NCBI GenBank assembly: GCA_023678885.1
Contig: CM043009.1
Location: 15,679,117 to 15,743,116 of the forward strand
Length of the DNA: 64,000 nt
Direction: 5' to 3'
Origin: Pogostemon cablin
Lineage: Eukaryota > Streptophyta > Magnoliopsida > Lamiales > Lamiaceae
Shown here: positions 12,306 to 25,799 of the stretch, piece by piece
How positions within the stretch are numbered: the first letter of the stretch is position 1
Layout of the letters: each line of letters starts with the position of its first letter
Program-made: the position numbers and the translations under genes
The notes under the pieces: model-generated
The model's input: only the letters and a program-made list of their open reading frames with translations
Told to the model about the DNA's origin: nothing
The model's database searches: none

Positions 12306-12517
12306 TATTCTTTCAGTCTCATTTATAAGTTATCATATACTTTATGCACGTAGATTAAGAGATATTATTATTTTATGTATAGTTGGTACTTGTATTATTA
12401 GTGAGGGCTGGACTATATCAATATATGGGGCCCTTTTTTACTTAAAGGTGAAAATGGAGATATTTGAATGAGACATCTAATAGTAAAATTGGTACTTTTA
12501 ATTAGATGGAGTGAGTA
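12306..12517. mobile_element. Degenerate Stowaway-like MITE 2
   Basis: It begins TATTCTTTCAGTCTCATTTATAAG and ends TTAGATGGAGTGAGTATA. These are mutated forms of the CTCCCTCCG ends, with TA at both borders. Inner text (gcacgtagattaagagatattattattt) matches the other copies of the family. Confidence 0.6.
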
Positions 12518-13745
12518 TAAAAATAATTATAATTGACTATTAAATTGTTATTATATTTTCTTACTGAGGAAGAACATGTATCATCGCTTCTATAAAGAAA
12601 ATAGGAAAAATTTATATGTCTTTATCATCTGCATGAGAGATCAAATTTAGAATTTACAACCCTTTCAAAGATATGTAGATTATTGATCTAGGCATATCCA
12701 AATATGTATATATTTTTATTATTATTTTAAATTAGCTTAGGTTTTAATTTATTTTTTTAGTATTTATAGAAATTAAATAAAAACACGTAGTTCTTTATTG
12801 ATAATTTTATTATTTATAAAAATACATAAAAATTAGAGAAATAATATTTTTTAAAAATTAATTTTCCTCTTCAAATGTATTCACTCTTCTTTTTAAGAAA
12901 TATATATTATTTATTTAAATTTACTTAAATGAATCTAAATTCAATGATAGTTAGAGTATTTATAACATTTTGCGTATTGATTATAAATAAATAAATAATT
13001 TTAACAACTTTTTAATTAATAAAAAATAATTTTAATATCATAAAAAATGAAAATATAATTCTATTAAGTTATTATATCTTAAATTAAGTAAATAGTGTTA
13101 AGAACTATATGAATTAATAAAAATAATTTTATTCATTAAAGCTTAATGTTAAGTTTTTTAAATCAAAACTATAATACTTAACTTTAAACTTTTCTCGGGT
13201 GCAATTGAAGGTTTATAGTGTAAAATTGAGGGTGTATGAGTAATTATTAAATATATTAAAAAATTAATCATTTTATTGAGTGATGAGGATTAAATAAAAA
13301 TTCGATTCAATGGTTGATACTATTTAGGTGCACCGTAGTTAGACTCACTTTTTTAATGTCTATTAAAAATTTCATAGCATTATATAAATACATTTTGAGG
13401 TATCCCATATACTTATGAATATTCTATTATTAGTAAAAATATAATATACATCATATATATTTTTTGTACTTTATTCATCAATCTCAACAACTTTATTTAT
13501 CTTTTAAATTTTATTCATCATTCCCAACAATTTTATTTATCTTTTCTCTTAAATTACCAACTTACCTTTATTTTTCTTACATTATATATTAAAAAAAAAA
13601 TTCTTAATCTCCATTTTCGCATAAACGGTCATAAATACTCGAAATATGTATATTGTTATTATTATATCATGGTTTTATCTATTGATTTTTTTAATGAAAC
13701 TTAGTTATAATAGATTATAAATTTCTCAAAGTACAATGAATTTTA
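12518..13745. other. AT-rich intergenic DNA
   Basis: Very AT-rich. I see no gene, RNA or bounded element. Confidence 0.5.
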
Positions 13746-13754
13746 AATAATAAC

Positions 13755-13826
<72 letters not shown>
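13746..13826. repeat. (AAT)n microsatellite
   Basis: About 26 nearly perfect AAT triplets, the first few slightly interrupted. Confidence 0.95.
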
Positions 13827-13856
13827 TACACGTGAAAACAATTCATTATTAATCAT

Positions 13857-14240
13857 GAGTGAGGCTTGCGTGCACCCGGGCGCACGAAACACATTCCGTG
13901 CGCCTTTAGAAATTTTGTATTATGGGTAAGGGTACATTAATTTGGTCTAAAGGGTATACACTTTAATTACTAAAAGGTACACAATTTTGTTCTAAAGGGT
14001 ATACACTTTTCATTAATATTTTTTTTTCTTTAGAAAATAAAGGGTACACATTTTTATACTAAAGGGTATACAATTTAACACAAAATTCTAAAGGCGCACG
14101 GAGTGTTGTTCGTGCGCCCAGATTTTTCTTTAGAAAATAAAGGGTACACATCTGTATACTAAAAGGTATACAATTTAGCACAAATTTCTAAAGGCGCACG
14201 GAAAGTGTTCCGTGCGCCCGGGTGCACAGGAGCTTTTGCC
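13857..14240. mobile_element. Mutator-like MITE with 9-bp target duplication
   Basis: The 9-mer attaatcat flanks the element exactly (13848-13856 and 14241-14249), the duplication length of Mutator-like elements. The left end gagtgaggcttgcgtgcacc continues into cgggcgcacg. The right end is its inverse (cgtgcgcccgggtgcacagg, then agcttttgcc). An inverted block 'cgtgcgcctttagaaattttgt' lies just inside each end. The interior has several copies of 'aaagggtatacaattt'. At 384 bp it is non-coding. A 41-bp version with the same ends is at 41013. Confidence 0.85.
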
Positions 14241-14550
14241 ATTAATCATGTGTTTGCATAGTTATTTTTTAATATATGAAAAATTATTTTTAAAAAAATG
14301 AATTAGTACTCTTTTGAATTTAAAAAAAAAAATACTTTTCAAATTATGCTCAACAAGAATATAAAAGATCACAATATATATTAGTTTGAAGAGTAATATT
14401 TTTTTTTTCAAAAGATAGTAACTCATTTATCTAAAGAGTAATTTCTCATCTACTAAAAAATAATTGCGAAGTCAAAATTAATTATTATAATTATACCCGC
14501 GGTATACGTATCCTTAATTAAATACTTCGTGTTAATGATTCATTAGGATA

Positions 14551-14647
14551 TACTCCCTCTGTCTCGGTCAAACAGCTATATTTGACTGCATAAAGCTCTC
14601 ACAAAAGTTACAGTAAATGCATCTCTTTGCCCGGGACGGAGGGAGTA
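14551..14647. mobile_element. Short Stowaway-like MITE 3
   Basis: A 97-bp element opening TACTCCCTCTGTCTCGG and closing CCGGGACGGAGGGAGTA. The ends are good inverted repeats with TA at both borders. Confidence 0.8.
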
Positions 14648-15574
14648 TATGATTTGTTTATAAAAATATTTATAATTATACAATGTATTTGTTAATTAAT
14701 AAAAAATAAAATTATATAGATACAAATAAAATTGTTACCGCCTCCTCAAAATTGATGAATAAATGTTACCTTTCAAATTTTGTGAATATAATTATTGTAA
14801 TAAATTTATAAAATTAATGAATTCATAAATGTAGCATAGAATCATGTGTGAAAGAAAAAATATATATATATTTATTTTGAATTGGAAACAAGCACTAATG
14901 AAGGATCTTATAGTAATTTTATGTTATTTAAATGCTATTGATCTGGATCAAATTGATCCGAATAGCATTGTCCATATTCGGATTAATTTCATCCGGATCA
15001 ATTGCATTTAATATCTCCAAAATTACTATTATAACCCTCATTAATTATTCATTTTAATTTTAATTACTTCATTACTTCCAAGATTTAATTAGTTGTTCAA
15101 TATTCTTCTTTCATGTTTTACGTGTTTCAAAATTTAACATTTATTCTGCACTTAATATTTTCATTGAAAAAATTTAAGTTTAATATTTGAAGGTTCCTAT
15201 GTCTCATGCATATTAATTCGTAATATATATAATTATTTTTATTATATATATATATATATATATATATTCAAATTAGATATATATAATTATTAATATTAAT
15301 ATACAAGAATAAGATTTCATTCGATATTGCTATCTATATTCATTAATTAAAATTGTTATATACGAGTATAAAATAAGAATTAAAATAGCAACCTCACAAC
15401 AAAAATTGTGAAACGGGTCGAGAGAGACGAAAAGATTCATGGATTGATCATTTTTTTTAATTAAAACTAGATATTAGTACGTGCGTTGCACGTTACTTAT
15501 ATTTTGCTATCACGTCCTACTATTATGTAAATTATTTTTTATACATGAGACGTCATCTCTACAGATTTAAAATA
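14648..15574. other. AT-rich stretch with a small hairpin and (TA)n
   Basis: No gene is seen. At 14932-14968 an inverted repeat pairs atgctatt with aatagcat, and inside it ggatcaa with ttgatcc. A (TA)n tract lies at 15243-15268. Nothing else is recognisable. Confidence 0.5.
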
Positions 15575-15816
15575 TATTCCTTCCGTCCCGTTTCAATGTT
15601 TACGTTTCTATTTTGAGCATCTCATTCCAATGTTTACGTTTTCCTTTTTAGGAATATGGGACCCACCTAAAATAATTAATATATCATCCAACACTAATAC
15701 ACTTACCCACTTCACATTAAATATTATATTTTTCCACTCACTATCTATTAAAATATAATATTTTTTAATCAACGTGCAAAAAGCAAATATAAACATTGAA
15801 ACGGGATGGAGGGAAT
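15575..15816. mobile_element. Stowaway-like MITE 4
   Basis: The element opens TATTCCTTCCGTCCCGTTTC and closes with the inverse GAAACGGGATGGAGGGAATA. It has TA borders and is 242 bp. The minus-strand frame across it is not a gene. Confidence 0.85.
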
Positions 15817-16767
15817 ATTTTATAATATTATTAGGTTTATTTGTTGGAGTTCTTTTAGTTTATGACGTGTGTTATAAATCACAAAATTTTCTTCATTTTT
15901 TAGACTAACAGTCTTTATATTTTAATTTTTTTCCTTTTAATGCTTTTTTTCTTTTTTACTTTATTAATCTGTACTCACACTTGAAAAACTGTTTATAGCA
16001 AAGGAATATCTAATGATAAAAATTTAAATTTTATTGTTAAATTGATTTACCAACGATAACAACGAGATCGTTAATTAGTAAAAGGGGGATTGATAAAATT
16101 TTTAGCAAATGAAAATTAAATAATTGAAGATATATGTTGCAAGTTGCACAAATAATGAATCTGAAACCATTAATGAAGCAAGTCCATTGTACCAGAAAGA
16201 CAATTAAACGCATTCTTGTTTAAGTTAACATGACCAGAGATATAAGTAACAAGTCCATCAGCTTTACTTGCAGAGGAAAAATAAATATATCACACAACTA
16301 TATCACTGCAACAAAGATGTGCCAGCTTCTTTCAAACATGTAAATAAAAAAATATATATATTATAAAATGACTACAGGTTGTTCAATCTGGAAGAGATGG
16401 AAAAATTCACAATTGGGACCAATTTCAGTTTCATAAATTCCATTGGGTGGCAGTAGAATGAAAATTTTGAGGTAATAAGCCATAAATATTTGGCACTTGA
16501 ACAGCTTTGAGGCATGAGGGAATAATTCTGAGATATGACAAAAACCTTCTTGTTGTCAAGCCAAACAAAAAGTCATAAGTGAAACAGCCCTGGGATACAA
16601 AAAAACTTTCTTATGTTCATCTGTTGGTTGCATGATGAAGCATGCAACACCTTCAAATGAAAGAATTAGTCATGTAAGCAGAACAAATGCAAGACGAAAT
16701 TGTGCAGACAAATGTATATCAATGAAATAGCCACCAGATTTTGAAACAATTTTATAGCATAAACCAC
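15817..16767 (-). other. Non-coding DNA beside the ORP pseudo-exon
   Basis: The part nearest the exon (about 16130-16767), read on the minus strand, begins with a GT donor directly after the exon. It is T-rich with no open frame, like an intron. The next ORP exon, which should follow, is not found. Further left is plain AT-rich DNA. Confidence 0.5.
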
Positions 16768-16906
16768 CTTTTTCCCCCAAAGATAAGCTCGGTCAAGAAG
16801 ATGTGAATATTCCACATCTTCAAAACATCTCTGCAGAGAAGAGAGAGGCTCATTGAAGTAAACTGTAAGACATACTTTTGTAAGATCCTTCTCAGTATTG
16901 TCTTTA
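16768..16906 (-). pseudogene. ORP (oxysterol-binding-related) exon, 3' half
   Basis: Continuing on the minus strand from the 22872-22931 piece, this segment reads DNTEKDLTKVCLTVYFNEP, then LSSLQRCFEDVEYSHLLDRA and YLWGKK, before a GT at 16767. This is the start of the lipid-binding domain of plant oxysterol-binding-protein-related proteins, where YFNEP-x-S-LQ-CFED-EYS-LLDRAY is a hallmark. Such proteins move sterols and phosphoinositides between membranes. The following exons, including the EQVSHHPP-type fingerprint region, are absent. The copia element at 16907-22871 splits the exon. Confidence 0.8.
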
Positions 16907-17352
16907 TGTAAGATGATTATGGCCTAGTGCCATTAATAATAAATATATATAAGATATTTATTATGATCAAATATCTTAAATAAAAATATGGTTTAAATAA
17001 ATAATATATATGAGATAAATAAGGTCATATATATTTATGGATAACAATCACATTGATAGGATGTGATTTGATAAAGATTTAATATCCCGATCTGGTCCTC
17101 TCTCCACCTATTAAAGAGACACAATTTTATTAATTCTCTATCACATTAAGTCTTACGTACTGTGCCATAAAGAAAGGGGTGAGGAGAGAGAAACTAGTTC
17201 CCGGCGTAATTGACAGGAACGTATCGTTGAAGGACCGCCATTAGTGGCGTCTCAAGGTAAGTCTTCTAATCATGTTTATGTGGTGTGAAAATCATGAAGA
17301 TCTAAGATCCATGTCAATTAATAAATTAATTGTTTATGAAATTATGCTTACA
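16907..17352 (+). repeat. Copia 5' LTR
   Basis: 446 bp, TG...CA ends. It contains the CG-bearing block ggaacgtatcgttgaaggac, which both LTRs keep, in contrast to the AT-rich interior. It should carry the element promoter, but no unambiguous TATA was assigned. Confidence 0.95.
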
Positions 17353-17354
17353 TG

Positions 17355-17366
17355 TGGTATCAGAGC
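17355..17366 (+). other. Copia primer-binding site
   Basis: TGGTATCAGAGC starts two bases after the LTR. It is the standard plant copia PBS, complementary to the 3' end of initiator tRNA-Met. Confidence 0.95.
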
Positions 17367-19899
17367 ATGGTTTTGGATCTCATGATTTTTCATCTATTAA
17401 TGTTTTATGATTAAAGCCAATTATGATAAGTTATTTGTCAATAGTATTAAAATGATTAGACTGTTTAATTTCGTGCTATATCATAAGTGATGAACGTAGT
17501 GGAAAAACATGATTACGAATTGAACGGATTGATTTAATTATTAATTCAGCATAATGAAATAATCCATCAATCAAATTTTATGCTTTATGTTAAATAAATA
17601 GCATAAATACTTGTTCTACATGATGATTATAACTGCATTATGAATAATAAGTATATCAATATTTTTATAATTTAAATTCATGAGTATCGATTACGGAATT
17701 ATAATATAATATATTAGATTCACTTACATAAATTTGAGTGATGCAGTTATTTGATTGGCAAAATATGAATCTTATGTCATTAATGATTAAGTTTTATGGA
17801 AATAACTTAAATTAAATTTCATAATTATGTGCCTTTTAAATTCACACATTATTATCTATCATGTGAATATTATGTATGATAATATGCAATTATAAGAAAT
17901 TGATTAATTTTCTCTTAAATTTATCATGTTATTTACGTGTCATGATAATAATTGATATGAATAATAAATTGATCTATTTATGTACGATAACTTATGTGAG
18001 ATTCTCACATCTCTTAATTATGATATCACATCTAAAGAATCTTTATAATTGACTTATGATAATATCAATAATTAAAGTTATTTAATTAAAGTTATTTTGG
18101 GATATATACTAATTAATTAATATTAGAATATCTCATGACTTTTTATGATATATGTATTATTTAGATGCCAAATATATACATGATACCTTTATTATGATAT
18201 TTATGGAATGTTATGTATATTTATAATGATAGCATTAAGATTTTAATTAATGATATTGAATGTGATTTATTAATCTTTATGAAAAGATTTGATTATTACT
18301 CAGCTATTGAGTATAATCTATAATGAGAACATAATCTTTGATAAGATTATAATGAATAATTTAATATACGATTTATATTTATTTAATGTTGGTCTGTTAA
18401 TCACCAAAGTGGTCTGACCTGAAGGATTATAAAAAAAAATCGTATAATTAAATTTTAATTTTTCATATTTATGTGATACTTGAATAAAGAGAATTTATTA
18501 TATGGGTTATTAAAAATTTCATAATTATAAGACTTTAAATTCACCCAAAGGTGATTGCTAGTCTTTATAATTCATGAATATGAGTGTAATAAATTGATAA
18601 TTAATATATTATGACAAACTATTTTGTATGTCCAAAGATGACAAAATAGTTTTAATGAAAATATTTAATTATCAAATTATGTTAAATTTCAAGTATCATT
18701 ATGATCATGATTGTATATTGTTGTATCGCCCAAAGGAGAACTTCAATATGCATTTATTGCTTTCGATCCTGAATCTATTATTAAATTACTCAAGGTATTT
18801 ATAGGAATAAATTATATTATTCTTATTCTTATTATTAAAATTACCTATATTATTTAGTCTCTATTCGCATGGTGCGTCTGTTCCATTACAAAATGGATTA
18901 AAGTAATTTAAATAGTGTGAATAAATCTAATTTCACCAAAGTGTTTTGGATTTTATTTGTCACTTTAAGATAAATTGCTTCTTTGCTTGTACTAACAATA
19001 AAGCTTAGTAATCTGACTATAATACTTGAGTTAGATCAAACAGACTTAACCTAATGTTTATGCGAATGAACGTGACCAAGTATTAAGTTTATAATACCTA
19101 AATTACTAATAAATCTCTTGACGAGATATTAATGACTATCTTTAACCACCATAAAGTTTGATGGTTCTCATGGCATACATGAACTTATCATTAAAGATAA
19201 TAAATATTGCAACAAGATTAAAGCCTTCCATAATGAACGTAGTTTACAAATTCACTACCTTCTAAGTATGACCTATTCCTAATAAACCATAACACCATGA
19301 AAGACAAATGGAATGTGAATTAAATTCACGTAATGCTTAAATTGATAATGGTTCAAAAGGAAATAAGGTTTAAGAAACAATTTAAAATTTAAACATTATG
19401 TTTGTTTAAAAGTAATGAAGTTTGAATTAAATGTGGCTTTAATGTTTGGAGTAACTTTCCAAAAGAATTAATTAAGAATAAAGCCTTTCTTGAGATAGGC
19501 TTTTACTGATCTTGATATTTGTGTGAATTGCATTAAAGAAAAGCAAATAAAACACACAAAGAATAGAGTCACGATAACTACACAACTTCTTATAATAGTT
19601 TACACCACTAAATGTTAATCTTATGATAATACCCTTCTTAAAGGAATAATAATATTCCATCATTTTTTATTTTTATTTTAATTTTCACATTATGGTTATA
19701 TTTATCTTAGCAAGAAAATTCTCATTCTATAAATGCTCAATAAGCATTTATTAATGATGTTGAGAAAAACAAAATAAAAAAAAGTAAAAATTACAAAGAT
19801 GTGAAGAAGTGATGAATTTTATGGAAAGTATGATGAATTATCATGCTCAATCACAAAATTACAAGAAAAGCTGACTTTATACTTAATATTGCACACAAA

Positions 19900-22080
19900 A
19901 AAATATATTGTTGTTGCAGAATGATATAATCGTACTTTATTGAATATGGTTAGAAGCATGTTGAATGATTAATCTATACCTATAACTTGTGGATATATGC
20001 ACTTAAAACTGCCACTTACTTGATAATCGACTTTTTAGTAAAGAAGTTTTCAAAACACCTTATGAACTGTGAATTGGTAGAAAATTCGATCTTAGGCAGT
20101 TGCATGTTTTAAATTTACCCGGGAGGGACTATGCTTTACAACCACATGAAAAGAAATTGGATATAAGAAAATTAAGTTATTTCCTTATAAATTATCCTTG
20201 AAGTCTAAAGGGTATGGATTTTATGGTCTTAACCATAGTACAAGAATTTTAAAACTAGAATGTCAAATTCATTAAGAATTGTAAAATCAGTGGGAGTATG
20301 AAACCATGAAATGTGGTTATTGAAGAAGTTGGGTGGAGAATTTGAAAATACATTCATCTAAACTTCTTCTAAAGTTGTTATATAGTTGTTAAATAGTCAA
20401 ACAACTTTCAAGTACAACATTAAGTTATTCTACTCTCTTAAAGGATCCGATTTTACTAAATCAATTATCAATGAGCTTTCATTTGATATATCACATCAAA
20501 TAGCATTAAGAATATCTGAAGGACAATATATCCGCTATTTATAACGATTGCATATGTGGTATAATAAAATGAGCTAAAATTTGACATTATAAAATTCTAG
20601 TTTTGGAATAAGTCATAGAAAATACTAATTCTATTAATGAGTAAATGCTATGAAAGGCGAGTTGAAATCAATGGCTCGTAATGAAATTTAATATCTTGTT
20701 AGAATTGCCAAAGAGTTATAAAAGAATTTGAAACGGATGTATCTTTATGATGACGATTTCCAAAGATATAAAATTAGAGTTGTTGCTAAAGATTTTACTC
20801 AAAAAGATGACATAATTATAAGGAAATATAACAAATTATTTATTTACAAGACTCTATTAGAATTATCATGGCTTTGGTAACTCATTATGACTTAGAGTTG
20901 CACCAAATAAATGCTATGCCTGCTTTTCTTAAAGGTGATTTGGTGGAAGATCAACTTAAATAGATCAACTCAAGTTTTTTTTCCATTAAAGAAAAATATC
21001 ACATGGCATGTAAACTTAAAGAATTAACATACAAACTTAAGCATGCTTTCCTATAAAGATATCTTTTGGATTTAAGAAAAACATCATAAACGGTGTACAT
21101 ATATATCTGAAAGTTAGTGGGAGCACATTAATTCTATACTTGATGATAAACTTGCTTGCAACTGATGATCTTGGTTTATTATGTGAAACCAATAAATTTC
21201 TCTCAAAGAACTTTAGAATAAAACATATGATGAGACAATTAAAGATGTCTCTGTAAGTATATATTAATAAAGTTCAATAGAGGTTATGAATGGAAAAGTG
21301 TTTGTAAAGAACGTTCCAATCCGGAAGGGAGATAAGTTTAACCTTATGTAATTTCCAATAATGAATTGGAACGTACTATAATATTCCTTATATGTATATT
21401 ATTGGTAGCTTAAGATATACAAGATTGTATAAATACCAAATATCAGTCTTACTATTAGAATGCTTGGTCATTATTGAAGTGATTCATAAATGAATGATCA
21501 GAATGTTGCATAAGGAAATATTATAAGGTATTCTAATGAACTAAAGCACTCGTGCTTACTTATCGAAAATTTAATTACTTAGATGTAATTAAATATAGAT
21601 TCAGATTAAGATGATTATATGATGCAAAAAGGTTCACTTTGACTTTTACGTTTCTTAGTCAGGGATATTGTGTCATGCAAAATTGTGAAGAAGTTTCTAA
21701 AAACTGCATTCACTATTAAAGTTAACTTGTGGCATGATTTGAAGCTACAATTTAAGGACATTAAATGTGAAGTTTAATTTCAGGACTTGAAATAAGTTGA
21801 CAATAATGTCAAGTCGCTGAAAACTTATTATGATTATTCCGCTACATTGTTCTTCTTTAAAACGATGGATATTCCAAAGTTGCTAAAACATAAGGAATGA
21901 AAGTATTTATCGTTAAGAAGAACTTTAGAAACAAAGATGTCAATTGAGCATAATGGAATCAATCTTATGATTTCGGATCCATTACACAAATGATCTTCTC
22001 TAAAACATTCATTGAACGTTACATGAATATGAGATCATTGAAAGACTCTAACAAGCTTATGATGAACAATTGACATTAAG
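19900..22080 (+). pseudogene. Copia pol remnants (IN, RT, RNase H)
   Basis: The pieces, all riddled with stops and shifts, keep the Ty1/copia order integrase, RT, RNase H. Integrase: YNRTLLNMVRSMLND near 19925 and PHEKKLDIRKLSYFLINYP near 20140. RT: ALVTHYDLELHQINAMPAFL then KGDLVEDQL near 20875-20960, and a damaged region that should carry the YVDD box near 21110-21170. A later RT block (VFVKNVPIRKGDKF) lies near 21300. RNase H: MSIEHNGINLMISDPLHK near 21940. Gag cannot be recognised upstream. No product is possible from this copy. Confidence 0.8.
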
Positions 22081-22414
22081 AGCTCATTATGTTTTGTTTC
22101 TAATTGATATATCTTGTTTTGTCATTTTAGTACACATGAATGTTGACATTAATCAAACAAGATTTTATCTCGAATTGAGATACTTATGTGGACCATTATT
22201 GATCCTTAGGTTGATGAGTCACGTTGAGTAGAAAGTTAATATCATAGTACATGGAAGGAACTATGTCGAGTAAATGATATAGAACCGCTATGACTTGTGT
22301 TAGTTTATACTCAATATTGACTTTATGAGTTGACCAGTTAATTTATCTTATGTCGCGCATATTATGTAAATTATTTAAACCTTTACGTTTAAAGTTTAAT
22401 TCTGTCACTCGGCC

Positions 22415-22425
22415 AAGTGGGAGAA
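22415..22425 (+). other. Copia polypurine tract
   Basis: aagtgggagaa directly abuts the right LTR, the position and composition expected for the plus-strand primer. Confidence 0.85.
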
Positions 22426-22871
22426 TGTAAGATGATTATGGCCTAGTGCCATTAATAATAAATATATATAAGATATTTATTATGATCAAATATCTTAAAT
22501 AAAGATATGGTTTAAATAAATAATATATATGAGATAAATAAGGTCATATATATTTATGGATAACAATCACATTGATAGGATGTGATTTGATAAAGATTTA
22601 ATATCCCGATCTGGTCCTCTCTCCACCTATTAAAGAGACACAATTTTATTAATTCTCTATCACATTAAGTCTTACGTACTGTGCCATAAAGAAAGGGGTA
22701 AGGAGAGAGAAACTAGTTCCCGGCGTAATTGACAGGAACGTATCGTTGAAGGACCGCCATTAGTGGCGTCTCAAGGTAAGTCTTCTAATCATGTTTATGT
22801 GGTGTGAAAATCATGAAGATCTAAGATCCATGTCAATTAATAAATTAATTGTTTATGAAATTATGCTTACA
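22426..22871 (+). repeat. Copia 3' LTR
   Basis: 446 bp. It differs from the 5' LTR by two A/G substitutions seen by eye (aaaaatatgg/aaagatatgg and ggggtgagg/ggggtaagg). Confidence 0.95.
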
Positions 22872-22931
22872 CTTTAATCATTGACCATAAGCTCACTCAT
22901 TTCCCTTTCTCAACAGGGTCGGGCAATTTTT
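22872..22931 (-). pseudogene. ORP exon, 5' half
   Basis: The minus strand reads KKLPDPVEKGK, a TGA stop, then VSLWSMIK, and joins in frame across the copia target site to DNTEKDLTKV at 16906. Plant ORPs have glycine where the TGA stands (GGA to TGA fits a single change), so the copy was probably dead or dying independently of the insertion. An upstream frame stop also precedes the KK. The rest of the gene, including any PH domain, is not found. Confidence 0.8.
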
Positions 22932-23234
22932 TTCATAACAAAGATAGCATTATAATTAAGTTTAGCTAATATCTTGATACCCAGTCATTAACACAAATCA
23001 ACTACTCCTATCATGCATACTAATTAACACACATTTTAAAACGCCTAACACATTATCAAGCTAAAGCCCAAGCACTAATCAAGCATTGTTTCAAGATGCT
23101 GCTAAATGAACAGGATCTAGAATACTTCGTGCCACTCTTTTACATATAAACCCAGGAGATATGGATGTGTGTGTCAATGAGAGAAAGATAAAATGCTTAA
23201 ATTGGGAACTAAAATAAATCACTGCACTACTTAC

Positions 23235-23720
23235 TTCCATATTCTCAACAATCTTTTCAATTGCTTTTGGCGTCCGCTCGTAAAGCCTAACTGCCACTCA
23301 AAACCATGGTGTCAAGTAAAAGGTTTGTCCTGTCTTTAAAGAATTCACAACTGCAGAGCAGTTCCAATGCGGGACAAGGTACTCCCTTGCAACACTACCC
23401 AAGGCCATAGTATTCGTTAGAAACATAGCAAGAAATACGCTAGAAAGTGAAAATTAATTCACACTCGAGCACCATATTCAAGCAAAGAGATCCATTAACA
23501 ACCATAAAATTTTACAACATTATGAAAAAGAGAGATATCACCAGATCTGCGGTGTAGTTCAACTTCGTCAAATCGTGTTGTGTAGCTGTTCCAAATAAAC
23601 AAAAAGAAAGAATAAATACCGCATATAACACCATAGAGCACAGGCAACTCTTTTTTACCTTGAGTTTAGAGCTGTGTGCGGCAAGCCCTTAAGGCCCTGC
23701 CCAGTGAGAAAGATCTGACA
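23235..23720 (-). pseudogene. Exon-like pieces of an unidentified gene
   Basis: Three minus-strand segments look like exons. One reads GQGLKGLPHTALNSR followed by an AAG|GTAAAA donor (23659). Another reads ATQHDLTKLNYTADL followed by gtgatatc (about 23545-23590). The third reads VRLYERTPKAIEKIVENME followed by GTAAGT (donor at 23234). A fourth possible piece, REYLVPHWNCSAVVNS, lies near 23345-23390. They have normal plant codon content, but I cannot name the family and cannot join them without breaks. They lie upstream of the ORP pseudo-exon and could be part of the same dead locus or of a different captured gene. Confidence 0.35.
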
Positions 23721-25799
23721 TGTTGTAAGACTTCATCGAACAATATTTATCATAACGAAAAGACCCTACAATAAATAGCATGAATAATATTGAAAAATAG
23801 TTAAGGTATAGTGACAACAAATCAGAGGAAATAATTGTATCTTAGTCAATCAATACCCATAAATCATGAAATTTGTGTAACTTTATCCAGCAAAAAGGTT
23901 GAAAAATGAAACCTGTTGTCGATATTAAAGAAGCAAATGCTACAGCCCCTTGCTTTAAAATTCAACACCAATTGACTATTTCATTCATCAAAAGAAAATC
24001 AAATAGGGCCTTTGAGAGCTCCAGGCCGGGCAAATGAACCTTGATGTAGAGACGTTTGCATTCCAACTCCTCCATTGCAGCCTCCTCTCTCCTAATAAAA
24101 TTTTTGAGCTTATGCATTAAAATCTCCATAAATTTAATTTAATCAATTTAAGAGTTCGCAAGGCTAAGGTCAGCTTGAAGTAAAAGATTGATTTATTAAT
24201 CCCAATTTTAATTTACTCAGTAAATGCAGCATGATGCATGAAATGTTCATATCTAAAACCAAAGCAAGCTTCAAATTTCAACAAATTTAAAACTTCTTCA
24301 TTAAAGAAAATGAACTCGAACAAACTTGATTATCAACCGGATTCACCGACGAAACAATGGTCCCATTCCCATGGCAAACCCCATTAACAAAGAAATCAAA
24401 AAAGCTGAAGACCCAAGAAATTTTGTTGGTGAAGCCAAATCAAGAAGGTCGGTGAAGACTCAAAACATCAAATGTTCATTGGTGAAGCCAAATCTTTCAA
24501 ATTTAAGACAAACCCATTCGAATTTGTTGGTGAAGCCATTCGTTGGTAAAGACAAACCCAAGATAGATTGAGTCTTCTTCTCTTCTCAGGTAGTGTACTT
24601 GCATTCCCTTTACGCTTGAATCTTCTGTGATTTTTCTCCCTATCCGATTCTTCTATTTTTCTATGCTCTTGGGTTGCACATGTTATTGAATTTCTGTTCG
24701 ACATAATGGTGATGTTTTTCCAAAATCAAAGTTTATTGTTTAGCATTGTGACATTTCAGGCATAACAGTGATAAAAATGATGTTAAAAAAATTAAGCTTT
24801 GAGTTTTATGCTTAAAGGTATTCGATGAAATGCCTGAGTAAAAATTTTGGATTAAATTAAGGCGGAATGTACGTAATTGTTCCACTATGATTTTGAGTTT
24901 GCTACAATGCAATTATTCAGACTGTTCTAGAAATTATTATGGAATAAACGATTCGTTAGTGCACTTAATAAAGGCTAATTGCCTGAAGAATTACCACATG
25001 ACATTCAGAAAATAATGATAGCTTTCTCCATACTTAGCATGCATAACAATTGCACGAACTTTCATCACTTGTAGTCTATTAGCTATTCAAAATATATAAG
25101 TTAGATCTCTTTGGACATGAGGGTGCTTGACTATTTTATCTTTGCTTCTTTATTTGAACATAGCTGTAAGTAAGCTTCATTGGCCTGCTTTTTGTGAATA
25201 AAACATTATTCTTTGTTTATTTTATTGTGATAAAGAAATTTGGGTGTTGGTTCTTCTTTGCTTCAAATTCCTTTTGGTTTCTCTCTTATTCTACTACTAT
25301 CTCTGTCGTCTAGATGTCATGTAAATGAAGTTGTAACTCATTAATGATTCACAGCTCAAATAAGGGTTGTTGTTTCTCATGGAGTTACTTTTACAGGAGA
25401 ATCCGACTTATTTAACATAATTCATTTTCTTTGTATTTTCATTGCAGTAATTTAGCCATCTGATGAATGTATGCTCATATATTGATTAGCTTATAACATT
25501 CCTTCCCACTCTAGTGATAATAAGTATGTGTAATTCATCATTCAAGTTATAACAAAATATCTCAAGAAGGTTTCTTATCTCCTTGAAAACTTTATGTCGT
25601 TATTCCTTCTGCCTCATCTTAATACAAACGTTCAAGTAAATAACTTAAATGATTCCGTTTAACAAATAACTTTTACAAACATTTTTAGTTTTGGAAATTA
25701 GTTTTGTGTTAATATTTTATTGAAATATTATAATTGAATCTATTTGTTTTTAATATTTAGGGAAAAAGATGATGGAGAAAAAGACTACAGGGTAGCTGT
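23721..25799. other. Gene-poor stretch
   Basis: A weak coding-like segment exists on the minus strand near 24020-24080 (MEELECKRLYIKVHLPGLEL), unsupported by neighbours. At 24430-24545 'tggtgaagcca' text recurs three or four times, a short imprecise repeat. No other gene, RNA or bounded element was recognised. Confidence 0.45.

Larger units (their letters stand above)
16907..22871 (+). mobile_element. Ty1/copia element with near-identical LTRs and a decayed core
   Basis: Two 446-bp LTRs (16907-17352 and 22426-22871) start TGTAAGATG and end GCTTACA. They differ at only two positions by eye. The 5-bp target duplication cttta is perfect (16902-16906 and 22872-22876). A PBS follows the left LTR and a purine tract precedes the right one. 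The 5-kb interior has no long open frame, although fragments of copia integrase, RT and RNase H are still recognisable. The element therefore looks like a recently moved, non-autonomous member of a copia family that relied on proteins made elsewhere. Confidence 0.95.
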